Source of the DNA: Galeruca laticollis
Lineage: Eukaryota; Arthropoda; Insecta; Coleoptera; Chrysomelidae
Length of the DNA: 64,000 nt
Direction of reading: 5' to 3'
Assembly: GCA_963921935.1 (NCBI GenBank)
Contig: OY998184.1
Span: 88,324,364 to 88,388,363 of the forward strand
Numbering within the stretch: the first letter of the stretch is position 1; every line of letters starts with the position of its first letter. A program made the translations under genes and the position numbers. The notes below the pieces were generated by a model that saw nothing but the letters and a program-made list of their open reading frames with translations, did not search any database and was not told the DNA's origin. Positions 41,152 through 52,419 of this stretch are shown here, piece by piece.

Positions 41152-44100
41152 TATTATGCTAGCGTAGCCATTTTACAGGGCAGCCTTCGGAACAGGCTAA
41201 TAATTTGTTGCTAATTTGTAACGCTGAGCTTGATTTTGTTGCTAATACCGTTTCCAAGAAAACGCAAGCTATGCTAGCGTAATATTAAGCTAGCGTAGCC
41301 ACACGCTCTAACTATGAAAATAAGTAATATTAAAAAAACTAAAAGCACATGAATTTGTTGCTAAAGGATGACACTAACCGATACTTCAAAATAACATCCC
41401 TTACCCCGATTTTCCCACCCCTCACTATTATTTGATATTGAGCTAGCGTAGCCACACGCTATAACTATAAAACTAAGTAATATTGAAAAAAACTAATTGC
41501 ACAGGAATTTGTTGCTAAAAGATGACACTAACCGATACTGGAAAAAATCATCCCTTATCCCGATTTTCCCACCCCTCACTATTTATTATTTGATATTGAG
41601 CTAGCGTAGCCACACTCTATAACTATAAAACTAAGTATTATTGAATAAAAATAAATGCACAGGAACTTGGTGCTAAAAGATGACACTAACCGATACTGCG
41701 AAAAAATCATCCCTTATCTCATAATAATTGAAATACATCGTGTTTAGTAGCCACAGCATAGCCTCTAAATCCGACAGAGCCTATTAAATAAATTTCTTGT
41801 TTTCTATTTATTGGGTATAAGACCCAATTTAAACTTGTCGTTTATTTCCATATCATTCACAACTTTAAATCCTATAATAAAATACAAACGAGGGAATTGA
41901 CTAAAGATTACTCGCCTTCTCAGGTGCCGCTACGCCGCCCCTTCCTAGGCTCGCGCCGGTTTTCCCCCGATCAGTAGGGAAATTTGTTGCTAGGCTATGA
42001 CTACTAGAACACGATTAATTTTGATCAAAAAATACTCGAGAAATTTGTTGCTGGTGTATTACTGCCCAAATATGGACTATATCGCTTTAAAAGCAATAGG
42101 GCAATTTGTTGCTAGGCTATGACAACTAAAACACAACGAATTTCAATTAAAAATCAGTCGGGGAATATGTTGCTAGTGTATTACTGAACAAATATGGACT
42201 ATATCGCTTTAAAATCAATAGGGCAATTTGTTGCTAGGCTATGACAACTAGAACACGATGAATTTCGATCAAAAAATACTCCAGGAATTTGTTGCTGGTG
42301 TATTACTGCCCAAATATGGCTATATCGCTTTAAAATCAATAGGGCAATTTGTTGCTAGGCTATTGCGGCTAAACCACAACGAATTTCAATTAAAAATCAG
42401 TCGGGGAATTTGTTCCTGGTAAATTAATGAGCAAATATGGACTATATCGCATTAAAATCAATAGGGCAACTTGTTGCTAGGCTATGACTACTAGAACACG
42501 ATGAATTTCGATAAAAAAATACTCGAGGAATTTGTTGCTGGTGTATTACTGCCCAAATATGGACTATATCGCTTTAAAATCAATAGGGCAATTTGTTGCT
42601 AGGCTATTGCGGCTAAAACACAACGAATTTCAATTAAAAATCAGTCGGGGAATATGTTGCTAGTGTATTACTGAACAAATATGGACTATATCGCTTTAAA
42701 ATCAATAAGGCAATTTGTTGCTAGGCTATGACAACTAGAACACGATGAATTTCGATCAAAAAATACTCGAGGAATTTGTTGCTCGTGTATTACTGCCCAA
42801 ATATGGACTATATCGCTTTAAAATCAATAGGGCAATTCGTTGCTAGGCTATTGCGGCTAAACCACAATGAATTTCAATTAAAAATCAGTCGGGGAATTTG
42901 TTCCTGGTAAATTAATGAGCAAACATGGACTATATCGTATTAAAATCAATAGGGCAACTTGTTGCTAGGCTATGACTACTAGAACACGATGAATTTCGAT
43001 CAAAAAATACTCGAGGAATATGTTGCTAGTGTATTACTGAACAAATATGGACTGTATCGCTTTAAAACCAATAGGGCAACTTGTTGCTAGGCTATGACTA
43101 CTAGAACACGATGAATTTCGATCTAAAACTACTTGAGGAATTTGTTGCTGGTGTATTACTGCCCAAATATGCACTATATCGCTTTAAAATCAATAATTTG
43201 TTGCTTGGCTATTGCGGCTAAATCACAACGAAGTTCAAATAAAAATCAGTCGAGGAATTTGTTGCTGGTGTATTACTGAACAAATATGGACTATATCGCA
43301 TTAAAATCAATAGGGCAACTTGTTGCTAGGCTATGGCTACTAAAACACGATGAATTTCGATCAAAGAATACTCGACGAATTTGTTGCTGGTGTATTACGG
43401 CCAAAATATGGATTATATCGCTTTAAAATCCATAGAGCAACTTGTTGCTAGGCTATGACTACTAGAACACGATGAATTTCGATCTAAAACTACTTGAGGA
43501 ATTTGTTGCTGGTGTATTACTGCCCAAATATGCACTATATCGCTTTAAAATCAATAATTTGTTGCTTGGCTATTGCGGCTAAATCACAACGAAGTTCAAA
43601 TAAAAATCAGTCGAGGAATTTGTTGCTGGTGTATTACTGAACAAATATGGACTATATCGCATTAAAATCAATAGGGCAACTTGTTGCTAGGCTATGGCTA
43701 CTAAAACACGATGAATTTCGATCAAAGAATACTCGACGAATTTGTTGCTGGTGTATTACGGCCAAAATATGGATTATATCGCTTTAAAATCCATAGAGCA
43801 ACTTGTTGCTAGGCTATGACTACTAGAACACGATGAATTTCGATCTAAAACTACTTGAGGAATTTGTTGCTGGTGTATTACTGCCCAAATATGCACTATA
43901 TCGCTTTAAAATCAATAATTTGTTGCTTGGCTATTGCGGCTAAATCACAACGAAGTTCAAATAAAAATCAGTCGAGGAATTTGTTGCTGGTGTATTACTG
44001 AACAAATATGGACTATATCGCATTAAAATCAATAGGGCAACTTGTTGCTAGACTATGACTACTAGAACACGATGAATTTCGATCAAAAAATACTCGAGGA

Positions 44101-44858
44101 ATTTGTTGCTGGAGTATTACTGCCCAAATATGGACTATATCGCTTTAAAATCAATAGGGCAATTTGCTGCTAGGCTGTGGCGGCTAAAACACAACGAATT
44201 TCAATTAAAAATCAGTCGGGGAATATGTTGCTGGTGTATTACTGAACAAATATGGACTATATCGCTTTAAACTCAGTAGAGCAATTTGTTGCTAGGCTAC
44301 TAAAACACGATCAATTTCGATCAAAGAATACTCGAGGAATTTGTTGCTGGTTTTTTTCAATAATACTTATTTTCATAGGTATAGCGTGTGGCTACGCTAG
44401 CTCAATATCAAATAATAGTGAGGGGTAGGAAAATCTTGGTAAGGGATGATTTTTTCCAGTATCGGTTAGTGTCATCTTTTAGCAAGAAATTAGCAACAAA
44501 TTCATGTGCATTTAGTTTTTTTCAATATTACTTATTTTTATAGTTATAGAGTGTGGCTACGCTAGCTTAATATCAAATAATAGAGAGGGGTGGGAAAATC
44601 GGGGTAAGGGATGATTTTTTCCAGTATCAGTTAGTATCATCTTTTAGCAACAAATTCATGTGCTTTTAGTTTTTTTTTAATATTACTTATTTTCATAGTT
44701 AGAGCGTGTGGCTACGCTAGCTTAATATCACGCTAGCATAGTTTGCGTTTTCTTGGAAACGGTATTAGCAACAAAATCAAGTTCAGCGTTACAAATTAGC
44801 AAGAAATTTTTAGCCTGGTCCGAAGGGTGCCCTATAAAATGGCTACGCTAGCATAATA
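41152..44858 (+). mobile_element. TA-flanked inverted-repeat element filled with satellite, copy 1
   Basis: The ends TATTATGCTAGCGTAGCC and GGCTACGCTAGCATAATA are perfect inverted repeats flanked by TA (41150-41151, 44859-44860). Subterminal arms carry three tandem units of about 150 bp with 'gctagcgtagccacacgct' (41289-41740) and their inverse (44350-44720). A unique block lies at 41770-41985, containing a GC-rich stretch at 41920-41970, then about 19 satellite units. No coding frame. An inverted second copy is at 58343-61489. TA duplication suggests mobilisation by a Tc1/mariner-like enzyme, but none is identified. Confidence 0.85.
41986..44340 (+). repeat. 121-bp satellite array with 361-bp higher-order repeat
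   Basis: 'gggcaatttgttgctaggct' recurs every 121-122 bp (for example 42101, 42223, 42344). Two alternating forms differ around 'ctcgagg' and 'tcgggg'. Between 43080 and 44040 a three-unit block repeats at 361 bp (43081, 43442, 43803) almost without change, so local amplification is recent. Confidence 0.9.
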
Positions 44859-44860
44859 TA

Positions 44861-45171
44861 CATCAGTTATCCAGCTCTGTGTGTTTATAAGAGTGTAAAA
44901 ATAAATAAATAAATTAATATTATCTTATTATAAATAATTTTCTACTTTTATCTTGATTTAACATAATTTAAAAATCTAATGATACTCCAATCTAGAATGT
45001 ATGTTACTCAAATTATTTTTAAATTATTGCATTGTTTTTACATTATAGTTTATTTATTGGCATTCTGTTTGTTAAGAAAAGTCCTGTGTAAAAGAAATTA
45101 TTTGTTGTGTATTTTTATACCAAAATAAATAAACTGTTTATATGATTACTGTTTTATTTTTTCCAACATAA
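44861..45171. other. AT-rich non-coding stretch
   Basis: Nothing recognised. Confidence 0.4.
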
Positions 45172-45285
45172 TTAACCATTTATGGTCCATCTTTTGACAT
45201 TTCATTTAATTCAACTCAACATCTAATCATTATTGAGTTAAATTGAACGACATGTTAAATGATGGACTGTAAATGGTTATTTTGA
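45172..45285. repeat. Imperfect 110-bp palindrome (MITE-like)
   Basis: Arms 'aaccatttatggtccatc' (left) and 'gatggactgtaaatggtt' (right), with inner arms 'ttaattcaactcaa' and 'ttgagttaaattgaa', form a long hairpin. No target duplication established. Confidence 0.6.
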
Positions 45286-45329
45286 AATAAAATAATTAAA
45301 ATACAGTAAATTTGAATATACCGCCAAAA

Positions 45330-46070
45330 CCTAAAATTACAGAAATCTTTCCAACATCACTCAATTGTTTAGTCGACAGGCTCTTTAGATGGCGCCACAA
45401 TCAGTGTCTCATCTATCTGTGGGTTATCTGTGGTTGGACCAACCAAAGTTGTACAACTTATGTACTACAAATTGCAGCGTCTGTGGCCCGTTTAAGCGTT
45501 TGTATTTGCTTCACAAAAAGCATGTAGATTGAGTTGTCGAAATAGTCAAATCTGTTGCTATCCATCGAGGAATCTTAACAAAAACCAAATGAGGTAGATA
45601 TTTTAGAAATGTTTCAAGAATTTCTCCATCGATTTCATCATCCCAACCCAAATTCAAAAACCAAGTCTTCTGCAGTAAGTAATAGTTTTGGGATCAGTAC
45701 TACTGGACACGAAAAACTAATGAGATCGTAGAGTTTATGAGTTTATTGTACGTTTTATTCGAATTCTTGTATCTATTTTGTCCAACCATTCTAATGAAAG
45801 TTCCAGAGTGTCCAATTAGCGATTCCAGATAAGACCAAGGATATTGCTTTTTGCTTCGACTTCAGAATTTTCTGGTAAAGAATACTCCCACTCTCTCAAC
45901 TCAAACCTTCCATCAGCCAAAATTTTAGATTAATGTTCAATAAATCGTTTGAGAAATTCTTCATTCGTAAAAAGATTTCATTAACCTTGAAATCACTTCG
46001 GGACTATAAGAATTTTCTTGAGTTTCTCCTGGAAGCTTTTGACGAATTTAATTATTTTTTTTCCAAACTA
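45330..46070 (-). pseudogene. BEL/Pao pol fragment (RT to RNase H), heavily decayed
   Basis: Minus-strand reading in several frames gives 'FTNEEFLKRFIEH', 'KILADGRFELREWEYSLPEN', 'NILGLIWNR', 'RTINS' and, further on, 'LNLHAFCEANTNA'. These follow the order of BEL/Pao polymerase: end of RT with a D-G-F-x-L-R-K-W type segment, K-V-L-G-L-x-W-D, then the RNase H 'LHxFxDAS'. Many stops. The catalytic RNase H Asp is Glu or lost here. Assignment rests on motif order, not on a search. Confidence 0.55.
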
Positions 46071-46831
46071 TTCATGCTTAATGAAAAAGAATATAAAAAA
46101 GAGTAACAAGCCAAAGGCATTGGATGAAAAATAAAGCAAAAACTCATATAACGTAATAAGTTATTGCAGCTTTGTTTTCTATAAGAAATCAAAAAGGAAA
46201 TCAATTATTCTAATCATTGTTTACGGTAAGTAATTGTGAATTAATAGAAAAAAACGCATGCAGAATAAACAAATATGGAAGTTGACAATGGAAATCTATC
46301 CTTTGTTGAATAACGTTTTTACCTTTTTAGACATAAGTATCTATCGAAGTTGAAATAATAGTACAATAAATCGTCACTTTTCATGTACCCGTTGACACCA
46401 ACAACAATAGGCCAGTCTGACAACTTTAATAAAATTTACCAATGCGGATTAAATAGAAGTAGCTGCACTAACCATAATTTTTTAACGCTGCAGATTGATT
46501 TTGGGACATCTTATATACAATCTTAATTGAAAAGTGGTTAGTTGTCGACCCAAAGTTGGAACAAAAACAAATAAACAACGCGATCCACTCCTCTTTGTGC
46601 TGTATAATACAATTAAGGACCTAATTGGCTTGGTAGAGATAGGTACACGGCATCACATTCTATTTTGGACATTTTAGGTTTCGCAAACACGCACCAGAAA
46701 GCGGTCGTCAAATGTGCTACATTAAAAATTAAGAGATCGGTCTCCAGTGGCTGTGCAATGGAAAGGAAAGGAACACATTCTTTTTTTGAATCTAATAAAG
46801 AGAACTTTGTAATCCTCATTTATTTATAATT
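46071..46831. other. AT-rich non-coding stretch
   Basis: A 68-codon minus-strand frame (46613-46819) has no recognised domain. Otherwise nothing seen. Confidence 0.35.
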
Positions 46832-48972
46832 ACAATTTTTTCAAATAAAGAAATTCAATTATTACAAAAAGGTTTTAAACATAATATTCAACCCACATGT
46901 TCATTGGATAACTTCAACAAACTAGGTATAGAAACAGAAATTAACTTGTATAATATTCCAAATAATTCTAATTTTAAACACAAAGCTTCAGAAATTATTA
47001 AAAAAGAATTCGTCGAGTTTAACAAACCCAATTTTGAATTATCAGCCGCCAAATCAATTCAACAGAAATCAAAGTCAGATAGTCTTATTTTCACAAAAGC
47101 AGATAAAGGAAATACGGTGATAGCATTACCTAAAGAAGATTATTTATTAAAAACCAACAATTTTATTCAGGCAAGCAATTTTGAGACCCTTAAAAAAGAC
47201 CCAACTAATAAATTTCAGAGAGAAATAAAATTAGCAGTAGATAACGTAAAATCAATAATTAACGATAAAGAAAAATATAAAATATTTTTACGCAATCCGC
47301 AACACCCTGAACTTTATTCATTAATTAAACTCCATAAAGAGGGGTACCCTATCAGGCCAGTTGTTTCTCATTTCACAGCACCTTTATTCAAAATTTCAAA
47401 GATTCTCATAGATGTCATTTCTAAATATTGTTCATTCACACCTCGATTTTCAGTTAAAAACTCAACGGAATTAATTAATAATATTCAAGATATAATACTA
47501 CCCCATAATTCTAAATTCATATCGTTCGATGTAACAAATCTATTCCCTAGTATACCTCCTAAAGAAACTATAACTCTTGTCGATAACTTGCTCACATACA
47601 ATAATGTTAATCCTATAATTCACTCTGATATCATTACTTTATTAAAAGTGTGTTTGAATCAAAATTATTTTCATTTCAATGGAGAGGTTTATAGCAGTAA
47701 AGATGGTTTGATTATGGGCAACCCTCTCAGCCCCCTACTAGCAGAAATATTCATGGATAATATAGAAAAAATAATTCATGAACACCCCCTTAGTAAAAAA
47801 TTTATGTACTGGCACCGATATGTGGACGACATTTTAGCTAGCTTCATCGGTACAAATAGACAATTAGAGAGCTTCATTACTTACATAAACTCGATTCACA
47901 ATAATATCAAATTTACCGTAGAACTTGAACAAAATAAGTCTATAAACTTTCTAGACCTTACAATTTCAAATATAAATAATAAACATGATTTTTCTATATT
48001 TCATAAACCATCACATACAGATATTACAATTCATAATACTTCGGTCCACCCATTCAGTCATAAACTAGCAGCTTTCAATAGTATGATACACAGACTCTTA
48101 ACAGTCCCATTAAATATTAATAATTATACCAAAGAATTAAATATCATGAAACAATTAGCAGTTAATAATAATTACGATCCAAATTTAATTGACAATATCA
48201 TAAATAAAAAGATAAAAAAACAGACTTTAGAACAAGTATTCCCTTCAGATAAAAATAATAGACAATTTAAAAGCTTAACATACTTTGGAACACCATCCTT
48301 AAAAATTAAATCATTTTTAGAAACTTGAGACATGAATATTTCCTTTAAAACTGATCATAATTTATCGAAATTCATTAAAAATAATAAATCTAAATCTTCA
48401 AAATTAAACAAATCAGGAGTTTATAAATTAAAATGTGGTAATGACAATTGTGATAAAATTTATATCGGTAGAACTTTTAGAAATTTTAAAACTAGAATTT
48501 CGGAACACAAACGTAGCTATGACAACAAAAAATTAGATTCTAACTATTCAAATCATTTATTAGAAAACCAACACATTTTCGACATTTTCGACCCAAATTT
48601 TGAAATTCTCCATGTAGTCGGTAAATCCTTTAGTTTAAATTTATTAGAAGCCCTAGAGATTAACAAAAATAAATATTCAGGTAATCTCCTTAACGACCAA
48701 ATATATATCAATCAGTCTCCTTTATTGAACCTCTTTACCTAGAAGATAGCTTAGGAATGTTTGTAGTGAATGAATTTCCAGGTAATATCTTTTAATACCA
48801 TTGTTAACCTTAGTAAATAGATTTAGCACTGTATATATTAAGACATTTTTATATTTTACCTTCATTCGTTTTGACAAAGCTACTGTGTTAGTGAAACGCG
48901 TCAACAAGTTTAAATTGAACATTATTTCAAATATATGAAGATTTAAACAAACTATATTGTTTTATTTCATCG
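46832..48972 (+). mobile_element. Penelope-like element family P1, long copy
   Basis: Flanked by tttataatt (46823-46831 and 48973-48981), a likely 9-bp target duplication. Coding from the left edge to 48742, then a 230-bp 3' UTR ending ttatttcatcg. The N-terminal part of the protein is missing, so it is modestly 5'-truncated. The paralogue at 19365-20273 ends at the same 3' position. Confidence 0.8.
46844..48742 (+). pseudogene. Penelope RT and GIY-YIG endonuclease, one stop
   Basis: A nearly continuous frame. N-terminal region EIQLLQKGFKHN; then ITKADKGNT-like FTKADKGNTVIALPKEDY and YSLIKLHKEGYPIRPVVS. RT palm: FDVTNLFPSIPP, GLIMGNPLSPLLAEIFMDN (Ile replacing the usual Pro), and the catalytic YVDDILASFIG. 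INFLDLTI, the 'FHKPSHTD' motif, the linker and TLEQVFPSDK follow. The frame is stopped only by TGA at 48326-48328, where the 19365 copy has a sense codon, then resumes (48332-48742) with GIY-YIG: GVYKLKCGNDNCDKIYIGRTFRNF. Otherwise intact, hence fairly young. Confidence 0.9.
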
Positions 48973-49393
48973 TTTATAATTGTACATTAAAGTTACATTA
49001 TATTATTCTAGTATTTGTCCCAACACGGTTTTTTTCAACTCATCTTACAATCCTTTTAGACATATACAATGCAAGCCAAAATTCACCCTGGCTACACGAC
49101 GCAATAACATACTACCTAAGTAAGCTATAGTCTAAATTCAATAGCATTGTCAGTGACACATGTTTTAATTCGTAAAAACTTAGTGTGGTGCATAATTTTT
49201 TACGAATATAAGTTTTTAAAATGGTTTCCCTTTCTGCAAAATTTACATTGAATTGCACTTTCATTGCAAACCCCGTATTTCTCTACACTTCTTAAATGAG
49301 TCACTGACAACGATTTTAAATATTGATTATAGAATTTGAATTAAATTAAAAAATACAACCAAAGCCGGCCCCGGAATTTCTAAGTTTAGCTAA

Positions 49394-50270
49394 TAGGGAC
49401 CGAGAAAGATGACGTTTATGCCATCTGCCGTGAAAAAATACAAACAATGTGATGTAAACACTATTAGTAGTATTAGTAGTTTTGTATAATCAATGTTTTT
49501 AAATGTTCATTTTTTAAAACTGATATTAAATGTTTGTGATGTCGTCATCAAAAGTATCTTTCTGTATTCATGGCTGTTCAAATATGCTGTATAAAAATAC
49601 TACGGAGTTGACATTTTATAGTTTCTCCGAAAATTCATTGAACACTACGTGGATAACCTTGAAACGTCAAAAATTAATAAATGCAGTAAAAACTCATATG
49701 TCATTAAAATGTTCTAATTAAAACGTTTTGTTAACTATTATTTTGTGTATAATTAGTATGATACTAGAATTGGCAGCTATTAGAAAAGTTCTAAACTTTC
49801 TTTTTACATAAATAAAAGATTATTATCGAGAGAATAAAATGTTGTTTTCTGTACGATTTCATTGATTATCTAAAATAAAAAACTAGTTAACTATGTGTTT
49901 GCTGACTTTAATATTATATAATAAGTTCAAATAATTAAATACTATTAAGGGGAAGAAAGTAAACATTTGTACAAAACGAATCAAGTTTTTTAATTACCTT
50001 TCAGAAAACATCGGGAGGATTGGGAACCAAATAAAAATACTAGAATTTGCAGTGCTCATTTTGTCAATAATCAAAAATCAGATAATCCCCTTCACCCATC
50101 CCACATACCAACAATTTTTCCTGGCAAAGAAAATAAAAAGATCTATTCATTTTTTGCATTTTGTAAATTGTTTATTATACTGTTTACATCACAATGTTTT
50201 TCTTATTTAACACCAGGGCGCTCTACTTTCGGCATCAGTGCTGCCTCTTTAGTTCCGTCTCGATCCCTAT
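49394..50270 (+). mobile_element. Possible small inverted-repeat element carrying a THAP gene fragment
   Basis: Outer inverted motifs tagggaccgaga (49394) and tctcgatcccta (50259), and inner ones caatgtgatgtaaac (49445-49459) and gtttacatcacaatg (50182-50196), face each other around the THAP exons. The ends are about 65-80 bp and imperfect. No target duplication resolved. Confidence 0.4.
49542..50130 (+). pseudogene. THAP zinc-finger domain, two exons
   Basis: Exon 1 (ATG 49542) encodes MSSSKVSFCIHGCSNMLYKN, TFYSFSEN and TTWITLKRQKLINA: the first Cys pair (C-x3-C) and central Trp of a C2CH THAP domain. After an intron (donor about 49684 gtaaaa, acceptor ctttcag at about 50002) the frame gives EDWEPNKNTRICSAHF (the C..H pair) and HPSHIPTIFPGKENK, the AVPTIF-like end of THAP. 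THAP domains bind DNA in P-element transposases and host factors. No transposase domain follows, so this is a stand-alone DNA-binding fragment. The splice sites are inferred from frame continuity. Confidence 0.65.
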
Positions 50271-50294
50271 ACAAGTCGAAAGCTTAATAGTACT

Positions 50295-50308
50295 GTATCA
50301 TGAAAAAA
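50295..50308. repeat. 14-bp target duplication, left (RTE copy 2)
   Basis: gtatcatgaaaaaa, repeated at 51022-51035. Confidence 0.8.
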
Positions 50309-51021
50309 AGCTAGTGAGGAATATGGACTGTCACTAAACACAAACAAAACCAAATTTATGGTTATAACAAAATCGGTCCAAAACTTCGGAAATATATTAA
50401 TACATAACCAACCAATTGAAAGAGTGAGAAAATAAAATTATCTGGGAACACTTTTCAATGAAAATGCGGACTGCTCTCAGGAGATGAAAATCCGAATTGA
50501 AAAAGCGCGGAGTACTTTCACGAGGATGAGACGAGTATTCTGCAGTCGAGATCTCAGCTTGGAACTCAAATTGCGTCTTATGAGATGCTATGTTCTGTCA
50601 GTGCTGTACTATGGCATGGAATCATGGACATTAAAGAACGATGTAAAGAAAGTAGAGGCATTTGAGCTCTGGGTGTATCGCAGGATTTTGAGAATCTCAT
50701 GGGTACAGAAAGTCACTAATGCCGAAGTGTTAAGAAGGATAAAACAAGGCAAGGAAATTGTCCTAACTATTAAAAAAAGGAAGCTGCTCTACCTGGGTCA
50801 CGTTATGAGGGGGGACAAATATCAACTGCTCCAGCTCGTTGTGCAGGGAAAAATAAGGGGAAGAAGATCAATAGGAAGGAGAAGACATTCCTGGTTGAAA
50901 AATCTTCGCGAATGGTTCAACGCCACCAATAGTCACCTTTTTAGAGCAGCGGTATCCAAAATACGAATAGCCTTGATGATTACCAACCTTCGGAACGAAG
51001 ACGGCACTTGAAGAAGAAGAA
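50309..51021 (+). mobile_element. RTE-type LINE, 5'-truncated insertion
   Basis: A 713-bp 3' fragment between exact 14-bp duplications, ending in the gaagaagaagaag tail that replaces poly-A in this group. It encodes the post-palm region of RT: NTNKTKFMVITK, an in-frame TAA at about 50433, NYLGTLFNENADCSQEMKIRIEKA, then 50484-51011 with LRLMRCYVLSVLYYGMESWTLK, LWVYRRILRISW, LLYLGHVMRG and WLKNLREWF. The sequence is related to, but not the same family as, the RTE at 16853-22985. Its short tail and intact duplications indicate a fairly recent truncated integration. Confidence 0.88.
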
Positions 51022-51035
51022 GTATCATGAAAAAA

Positions 51036-51497
51036 TTAGATAAATCAAATGAGCCGTGTAAACACTATAGCGAATTAAAATTTATGGACAACTTCACAAA
51101 TCGCCGTGTAAATTAATATAAAAGAGGAATTGACACTTTTTAGTAGCCTACCTGAGGGATTCTACATAAGGCAGAAATATGTGTAGCTGACGTAACAGAT
51201 ATAGTGCGAACTTAAAGCTGTTGGCTTTTCGTTTGACTTGAATACGAGGATACCGTCATAGTCCAGTCAATGTTCTAATTTAAAATGCTTATTTGACGAT
51301 ACATTCATTTAATATTATAATTTCAACTATAATTGTTGAAAATTCTATTCAACATAGAATTTTATAGTTCGAATCGTCTTTTCGAACATACTGCCAGCGA
51401 CAACCACCTAAATGAAAATTTACATGCTATTTACAACGTAAACATATACCCATAACTAATGTACAAGAATGGGAGGAGATAGAAAAGCTAGTCCTTT
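51036..51497. other. AT-rich non-coding stretch
   Basis: Nothing recognised. Confidence 0.4.
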
Positions 51498-51645
51498 TCA
51501 CAGACTGTCAATACCGAGAATTTTGTGATGGGTCGTGTGTACTGACTTTCGCTGGTTTTAAGGCGAACAGCACGAACTCGGCCATCCTCACCAGGAATCG
51601 TGTCAATCACACGAGCTAGTGCCCAGTTGAATGTCTGAATATGCT
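51498..51645 (-). pseudogene. BEL/Pao integrase C-terminal (DUF5641) fragment
   Basis: The minus strand reads FNWALARVIDTIPGEDGRVR followed by AVRLKTSESQYTRPITKFSVL. The 'W-x-x-[GA]-R-[IV]-x-x-x-x-PG-x-DG-x-VR' and 'RPI-x-K-L' pattern is characteristic of the domain after integrase in BEL/Pao polyproteins. Only about 50 residues remain. It may come from the same dead element as 45330-46070, but the two are 5.5 kb apart. Confidence 0.65.
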
Positions 51646-51682
51646 AGAGTTAAGATTAAAGTAGGAAATAAGTAATAATATT

Positions 51683-51941
51683 TAGTGTTTTTAAATGAAA
51701 CTCAAGGTCTCTAGTTAATTCCACAATATAATACAAGTTATTGAAAATTCTAAAAAATTGACAATTGTTTCGATAAATCAATATCATCGTCAGAATGATA
51801 TTGATTTATCGAAACAATTGTCAATTTTTTAGAATTTTCAATAACTTGTATTATATTGTGGAATTAACTAGAGACCTTGAGTTTCATTTAAAAACACTAA
51901 TATGAGCATATTCCACGAAGTAAGGGTCGAGACAGTCAATT
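51683..51941. mobile_element. Penelope P2-derived hairpin insertion
   Basis: An almost perfect palindrome: about 103-bp arms (51684-51787 and 51797-51900) around a short centre 'cgtcagaatg', identical to the 3' terminal region of the P2 Penelope element in opposed copies. A further 41 bp (atatgagcatattccacgaa...cagtcaattt) follows at the right. taataatatt (51673-51682 and 51942-51951) is duplicated at the flanks, so the whole 259 bp inserted as a unit. Confidence 0.85.
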
Positions 51942-52419
51942 TAATAATATTTAAACAAATAATTTATAAAATGTATTATTATGATCATTATTATCATCTA
52001 TAGATTCAAATATGACTTCTTTAAGTTGCTTGGTCTCGACCTATTGCATATTTTGTTCTATTACTGAGCGCCGTGCGCCCGAACTATATTTCTTAGTTCC
52101 TATGTTTCATTTCACAAGTTCATTCTTGTCTGACCAAGCGAGTATTGCAGTGAAACCATGTTCATTTGAGCATTGGCTTTTGTCTTAAGCAGTAGAGTAA
52201 ATCGCATCTCGCATCAGCTAAAAAGTTATATCTATTTCTTATTTCCTTATTTGAAATTTTGTTCTTTTCTGGAAGCTCAAACTTTAAAGTATAAGAAGTT
52301 ATAAGTATAAAATAAAGTTAAGGTAAGTAATGTATATCCAGATAGTTATAATTCGTAATTATAAATTAATTAGATTCAACAAACCCCGAACCCAAACCCA
52401 AAATTTTATTTTTTTAGAT

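Noticed and set aside
41986..44340. Regularly spaced repeats that might suggest a CRISPR array
   Set aside because: The 121-bp units are contiguous satellite with no spacers of unique sequence, and the context is eukaryotic transposon DNA.
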